Below, one piece after another: positions 17,888 to 29,000 of a stretch of 64,000 bases of DNA. The position numbers and the translations under genes are program-made. Positions within the stretch are counted from its first letter, which is position 1. The number at the start of each line of letters is the position of its first letter. The stretch is taken from the NCBI RefSeq assembly GCF_024129865.1, contig NZ_JAMYFE010000027.1, positions 62,001-126,000 of the forward strand. Direction: 5' to 3'. Under the pieces are notes generated by a model. That model saw only the letters and a program-made list of their open reading frames with translations. It searched no databases and was not told the origin of the DNA. Source of the stretch: Stieleria tagensis (GTDB lineage Bacteria; Planctomycetota; Planctomycetia; Pirellulales; Pirellulaceae).

Positions 17888-18280
17888 TCAAACGGTCTTT
17901 GTCGGTGACATGGCGATCACATGTTGTTGGACAACCTTCCCGCCGGCGAGGTGCTCGGTGAAGATGCGGTCGATGACATCCGGGGTGCAGTCGCCGTACC
18001 ACACTCCATCGGGCATCACACCGATAATGGGGCCGGACTTACAGACATCCAGACAAGCGGTTTTGATTCGCAGCAGCGGTCCGTTCCCGTCACGCTGCCA
18101 CTGTTTGCTGCGTTGTTTCAGATGCCGCCAAGCTTGATTCATTTGGCTGCCGCCGCAGCACTTGCCGGTCTTGCGATCCATGCAAATGACCAGTGTGAAC
18201 GCGGCATCGTTAAAGCCTAGGTTATCGGCTTTCTTCTGTGCTTTGCGGAGATGCGATTTGTTGCCCGATGAATCTGACAT
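17888..18280 (-). CDS. Thioredoxin-like [2Fe-2S] ferredoxin-domain protein
   Basis: This 130-residue protein carries the cysteine pattern of thioredoxin-fold [2Fe-2S] proteins: [14 protein letters not shown] near residue 33 and [15 protein letters not shown] near residue 75, followed by WYGDCTP. Two cysteines from each half usually bind the cluster. Relatives are the stand-alone (2Fe-2S) ferredoxins and the NuoE C-terminal domain. It probably transfers electrons or senses redox state in the cytoplasm. ATG codons at 18283 and 18280 both overlap the FtsH stop, so it is translationally coupled to ftsH, an uncommon pairing. Confidence 0.82.
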   Translation of the reverse strand: MSDSSGNKSHLRKAQKKADNLGFNDAAFTLVICMDRKTGKCCGGSQMNQAWRHLKQRSKQWQRDGNGPLLRIKTACLDVCKSGPIIGVMPDGVWYGDCTPDVIDRIFTEHLAGGKVVQQHVIAMSPTKTV

Positions 18281-20304
18281 CATTCGTCGCGATTGATAAC
18301 TGGATCGGACACACCGCCACCTGGATCGGTGACGTTTGGCGATGAAACGGTGCCTTCGACGGATTCGCCTTCCGTTTTCCTTTTTTGTTGAATGGATTGT
18401 CCGATCAGATCAGTCAATTGCTGTTCATCCAATTCTTCTTCTTCCATCAACGAGCGAGTGATCTTTTCCAGGTCTTCGCGGTGTTCACGCAATAATTGCT
18501 CGGCCCTCTGATCGGCCTCCATCAAGATTCGCGAGACTTCTTCGTCGATCAACTCCTGCGTGTGTTCACTGAACTGACGCGACTGGTGCATTTCACGGCC
18601 CAAGAACGGGTCTTCGTCACTGGTCTTGTAACAAACCGGTCCTAGTTTGGGACTCATGCCCCACTGGGTGACCATTCGCCGCGCGATGCTGGTCGCTCGT
18701 TCGAGGTCATTTTCCGCGCCAACGGTGGGTTCGTCATAGACAATTCGTTCCGCCGCACGGCCACCGAGCAACACGACCAGTTGGTGTTCCAGTTCTCGTT
18801 TGCTGACGTTCAATCGGTCTTCATTGGGAACGTACTGCGTGACGCCCAAGGCGCGTCCGCGCGGCACGATCGTGACTTTGTGCACGGTGTGTGCGCCATC
18901 GAGGTGCCAGGCGGTCAACGTGTGACCGGCTTCGTGGTAGGCCGTTTTTTCCTTTTCGATACCACGCAACACTTCTTCGCGTTTGGCGCCCATCAGGATT
19001 TTGTCACGGGCGTAATCGAAGTCGCTCATGTCGACTTCTTTTTTGTCGTTGCGGGCCGCCCACAACGCAGCTTCGTTGACCATGTTCTGAATGTCGGCTC
19101 CGGTCAGTCCGATGGTTCCAGCGGCAAGCCGGTCCAGGCGGACGTCATCGGCGAGTGGAACATCACGCACGTGGACTTTGAAAATTTCTTCGCGGCCCTT
19201 CATCGTCGGTCGATTGACGGCGATGTGGCGGTCGAACCGGCCCGGACGTAGCAGCGCGGGGTCCAAGACATCGGGACGGTTTGTCGCTGCGATCACGATC
19301 ACCGCTTGGCTGGGGGTGAACCCGTCCATCTCACCGAGAATCTGGTTCAGAGTTTGTTCGCGTTCATCATGTCCGCCACCCAGTCCGGCGCCGCGTTGGC
19401 GTCCGACAGCGTCAATTTCATCGATGAAGATAATCGCCGGGCTATGTTGCTTGGCGGTTTGGAACAGATCGCGGACGCGACTGGCTCCGACACCAACAAA
19501 CATTTGGATGAACTCGCTGCCGTTGACGGAATAGAACGGCACCTCGGCTTCGCCGGCAACCGCACGCGCGAGCAGGGTTTTACCGGTTCCGGGCGGTCCG
19601 TTTAACAACACGCCTTTGGGGACGCGGCCGCCCAGTTTTTGGAATTTGTCTGGCGTCTTCAGATAGTCGACGATCTCTTGCAGATCGGCTTTCACACCCT
19701 GCAGCCCGGCGACATCGTTAAACGTGACCGTTTTCTCGTTGGCTTCGAATCGTTTGGCCGGGCTTTTGCCAAATCCCGACAGGAACCCGCCCCCCATCAT
19801 GTCGTTGCGGGTCCGTCGGATCATCATGAACACGAACAGAAACACCGCCAGTGGCAAACCGATAAAGATCAGCAGGTTGACCAACTCTCGTGTGTTGTCC
19901 GGGGCCTGGAAATCGTAGGGCACCTTGGCGTCGATTAATTCGCCCTCGAGGCGCGCCGAGGATTGCGGATCCAGCGAGATGTTGAAGTTGAATTTCTTTT
20001 TCAGTTTGACGGGGTTGCCGTCTTCATCCTTTTGCTCGGTCTCGGTGCCATTTTCCAGTGTCGGTGGCGCAGCGGGCTCGGTCTTGAACGTGCCGACCAC
20101 CTGGCGTTCGCCGATACTGACCCGTTCAATGTTGTCTCTGTTGAGTTGCTCGCGGAAGAAACTCGCGGTGATCGTCGACCCCGGATCCTCGGTCCGCCAA
20201 AACAGAATCGCAAAGGCAATTGCAAGCACAATTGCAATCAGCATTCCGTTGTTTCGACGCGGAGGCGTGTCTTTAGCGTCAGTGTCTTCGCGACGATTTT
20301 CCAT
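18280..20304 (-). CDS. ftsH: ATP-dependent zinc metalloprotease FtsH
   Basis: This 674-residue membrane protease degrades damaged or unassembled membrane proteins and regulators. Two membrane helices frame a short periplasmic domain (about residues 20-37 and 142-161). The AAA+ module has Walker A GPPGTGKT (236-243), Walker B IIFIDEID and the second region of homology [20 protein letters not shown]. The zinc site HEAGH is at 457-461. A charged linker (EKEQK-like, about 85-105) in the periplasmic part is longer than in E. coli. The C-terminus is Glu-rich and disordered. A [2Fe-2S] protein gene overlaps its stop codon. Confidence 0.95.
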   Translation of the reverse strand: MENRREDTDAKDTPPRRNNGMLIAIVLAIAFAILFWRTEDPGSTITASFFREQLNRDNIERVSIGERQVVGTFKTEPAAPPTLENGTETEQKDEDGNPVKLKKKFNFNISLDPQSSARLEGELIDAKVPYDFQAPDNTRELVNLLIFIGLPLAVFLFVFMMIRRTRNDMMGGGFLSGFGKSPAKRFEANEKTVTFNDVAGLQGVKADLQEIVDYLKTPDKFQKLGGRVPKGVLLNGPPGTGKTLLARAVAGEAEVPFYSVNGSEFIQMFVGVGASRVRDLFQTAKQHSPAIIFIDEIDAVGRQRGAGLGGGHDEREQTLNQILGEMDGFTPSQAVIVIAATNRPDVLDPALLRPGRFDRHIAVNRPTMKGREEIFKVHVRDVPLADDVRLDRLAAGTIGLTGADIQNMVNEAALWAARNDKKEVDMSDFDYARDKILMGAKREEVLRGIEKEKTAYHEAGHTLTAWHLDGAHTVHKVTIVPRGRALGVTQYVPNEDRLNVSKRELEHQLVVLLGGRAAERIVYDEPTVGAENDLERATSIARRMVTQWGMSPKLGPVCYKTSDEDPFLGREMHQSRQFSEHTQELIDEEVSRILMEADQRAEQLLREHREDLEKITRSLMEEEELDEQQLTDLIGQSIQQKRKTEGESVEGTVSSPNVTDPGGGVSDPVINRDE

Positions 20305-20599
20305 GGTCGTATCTAGATCGAATGTTGCTGGCCTGAAAACAGGCGATAGTTATCAGAAGGAGAGTCCGACGTCGTGGCCAAACGGTGTCAGTCCAAAGGC
20401 CGCCGTCAGTCGGTGAGCAAACGGGATGCCACTCACACCAATTTCAGCGCGGAAATACCGCTGATGAAATATTAAGCCGGTGTCAAAGCATTCCCCAAAA
20501 GTGGCGCTGGGGCGGGGCCCATCTCATGGACAAATCGAATTGGGGTGTCTCGGTGGGGGCGGATTGTAGCAGTCCTGCGCAAAATTGGGATGCAGGGCT
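20305..20599. other. Intergenic region between recQ and ftsH
   Basis: These 295 bases should hold the ftsH promoter and the recQ transcript end. Two imperfect inverted repeats are visible (ATTTCAGCG ... CGCTGATGAAAT around 20439-20469, and CCCCA ... TGGGG around 20493-20512), neither with a T tract. No promoter could be assigned. Confidence 0.4.
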
Positions 20600-23485
20600 T
20601 CAGGACTGCCAACTTGGCGACACTGTACGGCCGCGATCGGCTGCGGCCTGGAGGTGTCCCACAATTTCTCGTCGCGAAAGCCTGCGAATTTGGCAAACTT
20701 CGTCCATCGCAAATCCGTCGCTGAACAGGCGCCAGGTCCAATAGGCATCTCGTTCGCTGATCTGAGGGTGGCTCGGGTCACCGATTGGGTCCGCGGGCGA
20801 ATCGACCGCCAGCGCGGCTGGGGCATCCGTCTGGTCTGTCAAAACGGTTTCGTCAGCTGATTTTTGGGGCTCAACGCCCGCCGGGTCAGTGGCCAGGCCG
20901 TCCGCATGCTTGTGACCACTGTCGCGAATCACCTCCAAAATATCGTAGCCGTGCTGTTCCATGGTCGCCGGTCCGATCCCGTTGATCGACTCCAGTTCCG
21001 AACTGGTTTGAGGTCGGATCTCCGCCAGTCGGTCGATTGTGGAATTGGACAGCACACGGTAGGCCGGAATTCCCAGTGCAGCGGAAGTCCGACGACGCCA
21101 GCTTTTGAGAGCGTCACGGACTTGGTCCATCAGCTTTTGCAGCGGGCTGGTCAAATTGTCCAGACTGACAGTGATCGCTTGGTCCGGTTGGCCGTTCTGC
21201 CAAGCCGAGTCAGCGCCCGGGTCGCCGCTTGGCTGCTGCGGCTGTGTCGCCGCGTCCGGGACACTCTGATTGCCATTGTCGCCGTCGGTCGGGCTGTCGG
21301 TGGGGGCGGTGACGGCGGTGACGGCGGCCGAGTCGCTGGTGGAGACATCGGTGGATTCGATGTGCCGGGCTGCAGCCGCCAGCGATTTGGCCAGCCCCTT
21401 GTTCAACACGAACGCACCTGGAATGGGCGCTTTTAAATGCATCACCGCTTTGCCCAGCTCACTGATCTCGATCGTCGGGCGTCGTTGATCGACCTCGCGC
21501 TGTTCCACCATGCCATGATCAATCATCGCGTCGATGATTTTTGACAGCTGACTCTGTTTCAATGCCGAAAGCATCCCGTAGGTACTCAGCCGCTGTAGTT
21601 TCCACTGCGAGATACGTTTATTTTGCGAACCGCACAGCATTTGTGCCACCAAGTTCTTGCCGAATCGGCCATGCATCCGCGTGATCCCGCTCAGAATCAC
21701 TCTCAGTCCACATAGCATTGATTTGGCATCGCCATCGGTCATGCCCTTGGTCAACAGGCATTCGTCTTCTGCGATGTCTTGCTGCGACACACAGCGATCG
21801 CATTTGTCACAGTTCTTGCTTTCCGGATCTCCGAAATAGTCCAGGATCACACGTTGGCGACAACCGCCGGTCCGTGCGAAGCCGATTACGGATTCCAATT
21901 TTTCGTACTCCGCGGCCTTGCGTCGCGCCAATTCGTCAAAATCAATCTGCAGTTGGTCAAAGGGGGTATCGCGCTGGGTGACATGAACCGCACGCCCACG
22001 AAACGGCGGCACATAATCGAACGCACTCAATCGACTCAATTCGCGCAGCGTCCGCATCAATTGCTCACGCTCGACATCGGCCAATTCCATCAGCCGATTC
22101 GGGCGGACGAAAACATCGTCATTGCGGCGGCGACCGATGACGCGTTCGATGGCGGTCATCACCCGCCGACGCAGTTTGGCCTCGCGGGGCAAAAAGTCCA
22201 ACATCGTCGGCGCATCGCTATCGATTCGCACCAACATTTGGTTTTGGCTGCTGTCCAATCGTCGCAGCACACCGGCTTTGGCCAGCAAGGTTTCCGCGGT
22301 CCCGACCGCTTCGGCACTGTCGCCTTTGATCGCGTCACGCACTTGTTCAAGTGTCAATTCGATCGGGTCTTCCGGACGGCTCAGCAGGTAGTCGTAGACT
22401 TTGGCCACGATCTCGCGCGAGGGATACCGGTTCTCGATAAAGAACTCTTGGATGTAGCGGTCTTGATAGGAAAAAAACAGCTGGCAGTCACTCTCGTTAC
22501 CGTCTCGCCCGGCGCGACCGGCTTCCTGGTAATAGGCTTCCAAGGTGCCTGGCATGTTGTAGTGTGCGACAAAGCGGATGTCGGACTTGTCGATGCCCAT
22601 CCCAAATGCGTTGGTGGCAACAATCGCCGCAAGATCGCCCGACATGAATTTTTCCTGAACGATCCGGCGATGCTCTGGTTCCATCCCGCCGTGGTAAACA
22701 CCGATCGGCCGCCGCGTTTTTTCCGGCAACCACTGCCCGATCGATTCGCATGCTTTGCGTGTTGCCGCGTAAACGATTCCGGCCCCCGGCTGCTTTTTCA
22801 CAAACTCGGTCAGCTGTGTTTCTTTTTCGCTGTCGGTTTTGCTATGTGAAACGCCGAAGTGCAGATTGGTGCGGGCGAACCCGGTGACAAACACGCGAGG
22901 TTGTTTCAGTCCCAGCAGGGCGCAGATATCGTCTCGAACGGTGGGCGTGGCGGTTGCGGTCAATGCGATCGTCTGCAATCCGCCCAGGTAACGCTGGCGA
23001 ACGGTTCCCAGCCGTGCATAGTCGGGCCTGAAATCGTGGCCCCACTCGCTGACACAATGGGCTTCGTCGACCGCCAGCAGCGACACATTGCTGCGCTCGA
23101 TGGTTTCCAGGAAACGGCCATTGCGCAGCCGTTCGGGGGCGACATAGATCAATTTTAATTCGCCGCGAACCATCGATTCCATCACGTCTTCCTGTTCGCG
23201 CAGGTTGAGGGTGGAATTGATCAGTTTGGCCGGGATGCCCAATTGCTGGAGTGCGTCGACTTGATCTTTCATCAGCGCGATCAAAGGCGACACAACGATG
23301 GTGGTGCCCTCGCGTGCCAATGACGGCAGCTGATAACACAGACTTTTGCCGCCACCGGTCGGCATCACGCACATCACGTCCTCGCCGTTGGCGATCGCTT
23401 CGATCACGTCGCGCTGCCCGGGGCGAAACTCGTTCAAGCCGAATCGAGAGAGCAGCGATTCCTGTTCCGCATGGGGCGCCGTCAT
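20600..23485 (-). CDS. recQ: RecQ-type ATP-dependent DNA helicase with long C-terminus
   Basis: A 961-residue 3'-5' DNA helicase for recombination and repair. Helicase motifs are FRPGQ (motif 0), MPTGGGKS (Walker A, 43-48), DEAH (140-143), LTATAT and YYQEAGRAGRDG. The zinc-binding cysteines of the RecQ C-terminal domain are in GGCRQRVILDYF...NCDKCDRC (about 540-568). An HRDC domain (about 795-850, AALGIPAYRVLSNSTIDRLAEI) is followed by a helix-turn-helix unit (about 908-955, LFSDGFAMDEVCQIRRLSRREIVGHL) like that in some bacterial RecQ tails. A Ser/Thr/Gln-rich linker (about 690-775) separates the RecQ core from the HRDC. The protein is about 350 residues longer than E. coli RecQ. Confidence 0.93.
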   Translation of the reverse strand: MTAPHAEQESLLSRFGLNEFRPGQRDVIEAIANGEDVMCVMPTGGGKSLCYQLPSLAREGTTIVVSPLIALMKDQVDALQQLGIPAKLINSTLNLREQEDVMESMVRGELKLIYVAPERLRNGRFLETIERSNVSLLAVDEAHCVSEWGHDFRPDYARLGTVRQRYLGGLQTIALTATATPTVRDDICALLGLKQPRVFVTGFARTNLHFGVSHSKTDSEKETQLTEFVKKQPGAGIVYAATRKACESIGQWLPEKTRRPIGVYHGGMEPEHRRIVQEKFMSGDLAAIVATNAFGMGIDKSDIRFVAHYNMPGTLEAYYQEAGRAGRDGNESDCQLFFSYQDRYIQEFFIENRYPSREIVAKVYDYLLSRPEDPIELTLEQVRDAIKGDSAEAVGTAETLLAKAGVLRRLDSSQNQMLVRIDSDAPTMLDFLPREAKLRRRVMTAIERVIGRRRNDDVFVRPNRLMELADVEREQLMRTLRELSRLSAFDYVPPFRGRAVHVTQRDTPFDQLQIDFDELARRKAAEYEKLESVIGFARTGGCRQRVILDYFGDPESKNCDKCDRCVSQQDIAEDECLLTKGMTDGDAKSMLCGLRVILSGITRMHGRFGKNLVAQMLCGSQNKRISQWKLQRLSTYGMLSALKQSQLSKIIDAMIDHGMVEQREVDQRRPTIEISELGKAVMHLKAPIPGAFVLNKGLAKSLAAAARHIESTDVSTSDSAAVTAVTAPTDSPTDGDNGNQSVPDAATQPQQPSGDPGADSAWQNGQPDQAITVSLDNLTSPLQKLMDQVRDALKSWRRRTSAALGIPAYRVLSNSTIDRLAEIRPQTSSELESINGIGPATMEQHGYDILEVIRDSGHKHADGLATDPAGVEPQKSADETVLTDQTDAPAALAVDSPADPIGDPSHPQISERDAYWTWRLFSDGFAMDEVCQIRRLSRREIVGHLQAAADRGRTVSPSWQS

Positions 23486-23745
23486 TGGTCAGTCCGTGTG
23501 GGTGCGCGTCGAAAGCTTGAATTGGCTGAAAAGTATACGGTTTTTGTTCAGGAAATCGATCGCCAAGCCCCCGCCAAACCCACTCAAAAGCCTGAATAAG
23601 CTGCGTGGTTTGGGGCGAGTTTCGCCGATAGCAGCCAGTGTCTCAGTCGGCTATACTGTGCGACGGCAGTGACATTGTGATGGGCCGCACTCGCCGGCTG
23701 CCGTCCGCCTGCATTCCGTCCTGACAAACTGATCTTTACGACCAT

Positions 23746-24447
23746 ATGCCATACATGACACACGTTCCAGGCGTCCCAGCGACTTCATTGCGTACGTCTC
23801 CAACGCTGCCAGTTTTCCTGTTCTGTGTCCTCGCGATTGCCGCCGCCGATTTACGGCCGGCCTCTGCTGAAAAACCGGTCTTTGCCGACGATTTTGAAAA
23901 CGGCACCGATCGTTGGGAAATGTTAGATCCGGCCACCTGGAAACATGGACTGCGCGACGGATCCAACGTGATCGAGATCACGGATCGGAAAAGCGAATAC
24001 GCACCGCCGGTTCGCAGCCCCTTGCATGTGGCACTGATCAAAGGACTGGAATTGGGCAGTTTCGAAATTCAATTTCGTGTTAAAAGCACCAAAGACACGG
24101 GTAATCACCGTGATTGCTGCGTGTTTTTCAATTACACCGATGACCAGCACTTTTATTACGTGCACTTGGGCGCCGTTCCGGATCCACACAGCGGGCAAAT
24201 CATGATTGTCAATGAAGCGCCCCGGTTGGCACTGACCAAAAACGAAACCAAAACGCCATGGGATGACCAATGGCACAACGTCAAATTGGTGCGAGATGTC
24301 GAATCAGGCTTGATCGCCATCTACTTTGACGACATGGAAACACCCCACATGAAAGTGGTCGACAAAACGTTCACGAAAGGACGAATCGGGATCGGTTCGT
24401 TTGACGACCTGAACGCCTTTGATGACGTCGTGATCACTGCCAAGTGA
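23746..24447 (+). CDS. Exported concanavalin-like (DUF1080-related) protein
   Basis: A 233-residue protein with a signal peptide after a short basic start (PTLPVFLFCVLAIAAADL, cleavage near ASA-EKP). The mature part reads as a single jelly-roll domain: FADDFENGTDRWEML at its start, LGSFEIQFRVKST, RDCCVFFNYTDDQHFYYVHLG, WHNVKLVRDVESGLIAIYFDDMETP and GRIGIGSFDDLNAFDDVVI at its end. This pattern is typical of LamG/DUF1080-type carbohydrate-binding or glycoside-processing domains. The ATG at 23746 is used; one at 23755 is equally possible. Divergent from recQ. Confidence 0.78.
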   Translation: MPYMTHVPGVPATSLRTSPTLPVFLFCVLAIAAADLRPASAEKPVFADDFENGTDRWEMLDPATWKHGLRDGSNVIEITDRKSEYAPPVRSPLHVALIKGLELGSFEIQFRVKSTKDTGNHRDCCVFFNYTDDQHFYYVHLGAVPDPHSGQIMIVNEAPRLALTKNETKTPWDDQWHNVKLVRDVESGLIAIYFDDMETPHMKVVDKTFTKGRIGIGSFDDLNAFDDVVITAK

Positions 24448-24538
24448 TACCGACACAAACGCAACAGCGACCAAAACTAGTCAGTGGCATTCGCCCCGGC
24501 GGGGATGCCTACATCGAGAGAGAGGGAGTGTGCTACGG

Positions 24539-25282
24539 ATGAGCGGGTACGCAATGTTCAGCGATGATTTTTATCTCAACATGAACTTGGCAACCGAAAT
24601 GGATTTGCCACAAAACCGCGAGTCGGTCTTGCACTATTTTGAACAGGTTCGGCGACGCTACCCGCAGATGCTGAATTTTTACTCCCGCGAAAAATCGGAG
24701 TTTGTGCTCGAGGAAGAAAAGGAACAAGGCGCTTATCGTTGGGTTTCGATCGAACCGAGGCGGCTCAATAGCGGTGCCGTCAATCCCGAGACGTTTGAGT
24801 CAGCGATCGAGCAACATCGATCGGTGCTGGAATTGGTTCCTTATGAATTGTCGATCACCCCGCTGGACTGTGAAGCGCTTAGTGTGATGGCCGGTTTCGA
24901 TTTCAACTATCGCGGCAATCACAACGAAATCCTGACCCAAGCCATCGGTATCGCACCGGGGTTGGAACGGTTCAGTACGCTGCCCTACGGCAAACTGCTG
25001 TCCAATGAACCGTCGATCCAATTCGCGTTGGACGAGGAATGTCGCACCCAATGTCGGATCAGCTTTGAATCCCGGACGACTGCCTATCAAGTTCGCACCG
25101 GCGAATACGGTGAAGATCAGTTGAGTGTTTACCTGACGGTCCGTCGCTACGACAGTTTGGGGCCTGAGGAATCATTCGACAAAGAATTTGAACGCCTGGC
25201 ACGCCTGTGCTGCGATCTGGTCGATGAGTACCTCGTTGGTTCGGTTCTGCGACCTCTACAAGAAGCGATTTCGCTGCACTGA
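24539..25282 (+). CDS. Conserved-looking cytoplasmic protein of unknown function
   Basis: The ATG at 24539 lies about 10 bases after a GGGAG motif and gives 247 residues; a GTG at 24530 sits too close to that motif. The protein has no signal peptide or membrane segment and is acidic. It contains FYSREKSEFVLEEEKEQGAYRWVSIEPRRL and a regular alpha/beta pattern (LELVPYELSITPLDCEALSVMAGFDFNYRGNHNEI). I recognise no family. Its stop codon abuts the repeat block that fills the gap to the RND gene. Confidence 0.75.
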   Translation: MSGYAMFSDDFYLNMNLATEMDLPQNRESVLHYFEQVRRRYPQMLNFYSREKSEFVLEEEKEQGAYRWVSIEPRRLNSGAVNPETFESAIEQHRSVLELVPYELSITPLDCEALSVMAGFDFNYRGNHNEILTQAIGIAPGLERFSTLPYGKLLSNEPSIQFALDEECRTQCRISFESRTTAYQVRTGEYGEDQLSVYLTVRRYDSLGPEESFDKEFERLARLCCDLVDEYLVGSVLRPLQEAISLH

Positions 25283-26007
25283 ATCCTCCACACCGTCGCT
25301 GCATGACCTCCAGTCACCGTTGGAGTTCACGCTTCAGCGTGCCGATTTGTCTTGGTGCAGTGTTCCGAGCGGCCTCACGGGACGTCGATTGCATTTCTGA
25401 CGGATTTCACCCGGGGCTCGTTGATGTTCTTTGACGATCAACGCCTGGGGCTGACGCCACCAGGCTATCGACTGCCGTCGCTCCGCGACTCAATCACGCA
25501 TGTTCCCCGCTGCCTCTCAATCGCGGAGACGATCGGGCGCTCTCAATCGCGGAGCGATGTCATTCGTTAGCCAGGGGTGAAACCCCTGGATTGAGCGACG
25601 ACATACCGCGCAGTCGCGGAGCGACGACATTCTCTACCGCCCCTCCGGGGCTCGTTGATGTTCTTTGACGGTCAAGGCCTGGGGCTGACGCCACCAGGCT
25701 ATCGACTCCCGTCGCTCCGCGACTCAATCACCCGTGTTCCCCCCAGCTCTCAATCGCGGAGCGATGTCATTCGTTAGCCAGGGGTGAAACCCCTGGATTG
25801 AGCGACGACAAACCGCGCAGTCGCGGAGCGACGACATTCTCTACCGCCCCTCCGGGGCTCGTTGTTGTTCTTAACGATCATGGCCTGGGGCTGACGCCAC
25901 CAGGCTATCGACTCCCGTCGCTCCGCAACTCGATCAACTGACGTCCTGGGCCGAGTCGGATAAATCCTCCACACCAGCGCTGCATGCGCTGCAATCACCG
26001 ATGGAGT
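25281..26007. repeat. Intergenic repeat block between convergent gene ends
   Basis: Three units starting GGGGCTCGTTG[A/T]TGTTCTT begin at 25413, 25647 and 25854 (spacing 234 and 207; the first carries about 27 extra bases). Each contains GCCTGG...CCAGGC, and full copies also contain CCAGGGGT-GAA-ACCCCTGG and the paired strings GTCGCTCCGCGACT / AGTCGCGGAGCGAC. A separate segment of about 55 bases, TCCTCCACACC...GCTGCATG...CACCG[T/A]TGGAGTT, flanks the block at 25284 and 25965. The right copy runs into the RND stop codon and includes the same 21-mer (25955-25975) as the hairpin at 17764. Apparent open frames are translated repeats. Confidence 0.88.
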
Positions 26008-29000
26008 TTATGCTTCGATCAACTCGGGCTGTGTGTTGGTCGGTTCTGTGGTTGGCGTCGACGCGTGATCTTCGGTCCATTGATCGTCTTTGCCAAACAA
26101 ACGTTGGCGAATCCAATGCCGCGTTTGCAATGCGAGCGTGAATAGCGAGGGGACAAAGACGACGGTGAAGATTGTTGAGATCAACAATCCGCCCAACACC
26201 ACGCTGCCCAGTCCACGGTACAATTCACTGCCTGCACCGGGAAACAACACCAGTGGCATCAGTCCCAAGACGGTCGTTGTCGTGGTCATAAAGATCGGGC
26301 GAATTCGCGAGCGAACGCTTTGCAACGTCGCTTCGCCAACGCCCATGGCATCCTCGCGCATGTGCGTCAACGATTGGTGCACAATCAGGATGGGATTGTT
26401 CACCACGGTGCCGATCAAAATCACGAACCCTAACATCGTCAGCACGTCCAGCGATTGAATGATGAACAAATTCAACACGCTGAGCGCCAAGATGCCGCCG
26501 ACCGCGCCGAGCGGGACGCTGAAAATAATGACCAGTGGATACAGCCAGGATTCAAACAGTGCGGCCATCAACAGATAGGTGATCAGCAAAGCCAATGCGA
26601 TATTCATTCGCAAGGCGTTCCAGGTGTCACGTAGCTTGTCTGCCGTTCCGGCTAGATTGACTTGATAGCCGCCTTCGAGTTGACCCTTGGCACGCATCGG
26701 TTCCAAAATTTCAGCATTGATCTGAGCCATCGCATCTTCCAAAGCGATCTCCGGCGGAGGCGACACTTCGATGGTGATACTACGAACCCGTTCGCGGTGA
26801 TTGATCTGTTCCGGCCCGCTTCGATTCTGAACATCCGCGACGGCAGCGAGTGGGATTAAGCGTCCTTCGGGCGTGGCAATCGGCAACGCTTTCAAATCCG
26901 CCGTTGATGTTGCGTATTGGTCTTCACCCCGCAACGACAAATCAATTTTTTTGCCGTCTAAGAAATAGTCACCGACATAAGCGCCATCGATCAATGCATT
27001 GGTCAAGAACCCCAAGTCGGAATTGCTGACGCCCATCGCCGCGGCCTGTAATGGCTTGGGGGTGATATGGATTTCGGGGCTGGATAAATCCAGTGACGGC
27101 ACCGGGCGGGCTTGGGCGGTGGGCATCATTCCCATCACCTGGCCGAGTACTTGGCCGCCCATTTGCACCAGCTTTTGCAGGTCTGGACCGGTGATTTCGA
27201 CGTCGATCGTGCGCCCAGCGGTCAACCCCTGTTCGAACAGGCTGGATTGTTTGGCAACCGCGAATGTGGTGTACAACCGGCTGCCGACCTCTTGCACCAG
27301 CGGCACCAGTTCACTGGCACGGGTTTCGTCGACGGCACGCAGCCCCATGAAAACTTGACGTCCGCGGGCGACAAAGAAGAAGTCTTGGATGACCGGGTAC
27401 TTGAGGTCCTTCGCTTCCTCACTGTCTGGATCAACGTCCCAATAGGGGCGTAAATCGCGTTCGACCTGTTCCCCCATCGTCATCAGTTTGTCCAGGTTGT
27501 ACCCCGGCGGCGGCAACAGGATCCCGAACACCAAATTACGGTTGCCGCTGGGCAGGTATTCGACTTTGGGCCAAAATTGATAGCTCAACAGTCCCGCCAT
27601 CAACGTCATTCCGACGACCACGACCAACCGCCGTAGTACACCGCGTTGTAACCAAGCGTTGATTCCGACGATCAAGGAAACAAACCGTTTACCAAATCCT
27701 TCGATCGAGCGTTCGATCCAGTTTCCGAACCGATTGAGCGAGGTTCGGAGTTTTCCGTGATGAGGTGGGGATGCATCGCGATCTGGGTTGCGATACAGCC
27801 GCGCCGACAGTGTCGGAATCAAAGTCATCGAGACCAGCAGAGACAATGCGACCGAAGCACTAATCGCCAAGGCGATGTCACGAAACAGTTGCCCCGATTC
27901 CTCTTGGACAAAGACAACGGGCAGGAAAACGGCAACGGTCGTTAGCGTCGAGGCGACCACCGCGCCGAGAACTTCTGAGGTTGCCGCGGCGGCCGCTTGA
28001 AACGCATTTTTGCCTCGCGCGGCATGTTGGTAAATGTTCTCTAGTACCACCACCGCGTTGTCGACCAACATCCCGACCGCAAACGCCAAACCGGCCAAAC
28101 TGATCACGTTCAATGAACGGCCCAAGATGCCCAGTACCAGGAACGTGCCGATGATGCTGGTTGGAATCGCCAAACCCACCACCAACGCACCGCGTGCAAA
28201 CCAGAATCCGACGATCAACAACAATGCCAAACAAACCACGAAGAACCAGGGCGAGACATAGGCCGCTGCGATCGCACTGGCAAGGATGAACGGGATTGCC
28301 ACCAACGTTCGGACGCTTAGGTGCAGGAACAGCATCAGCACCGTCATCGTCAGCGCACCGCCGATGAAAATGTTCTGCTGGACTAAGTCGATCGAGGAAT
28401 AAATGTACTCGGTTTCATCGTAGACTTGAGTCAGCTGCATCCCTCGGCTTTTTAGCAAGCCTTCGTCCAGCTCTTTGGCGACTTCTTGCAGACCTTGCAT
28501 TACGTCCAACACGTTCGCGCCGGTTTCGCGCAAACAGTTGATCGCAACACTGGATTCACCAAATCGGCGGACCAATCCGTCAGCCTTTTTGTACCCCAAG
28601 CGGACTTCGGCGACGTCGCGAATAAAAATCGGTGCGCCGTTTTGAACGTCCAGTAACTGGTTTTCGACTTGTTCGGTCGACCGGAATTGGCCCAATGTTC
28701 GGACCACCATCCGCCGTTTGCCTTCCCAGAAATCGCCGGCCGAGGTATCCGCGTTTTGACCGCGCAGGGCTTGGCGAACGGTGGTCAATGTCAGTTGCCG
28801 CGATGCCAGGCGTTGGGGGTCAACGACGACTTGAACCTCTTGCTCCAATCCGCCGATCACGTTGGACTGGGAAACACCCGAGACGCGTTCAAACCGAGCT
28901 TCGATCTCGTCTTCGCAGAACCGTCGCAGTTTCGTCACGTCCAACGATTCCGGCGGCAACAGCTGTTTGACCTCGGGGTGATCCTTGGCCAACATCCGCA

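Noticed and set aside
21779-22849. Rightward 356-residue open frame
   Set aside because: Long, but wholly antisense to the recQ core, whose helicase motifs are intact; typical GC-rich mirror frame.
25413-25950. Possible CRISPR array or small genes
   Set aside because: Units exceed 200 bases and are repeated throughout; open frames are translations of the repeats.
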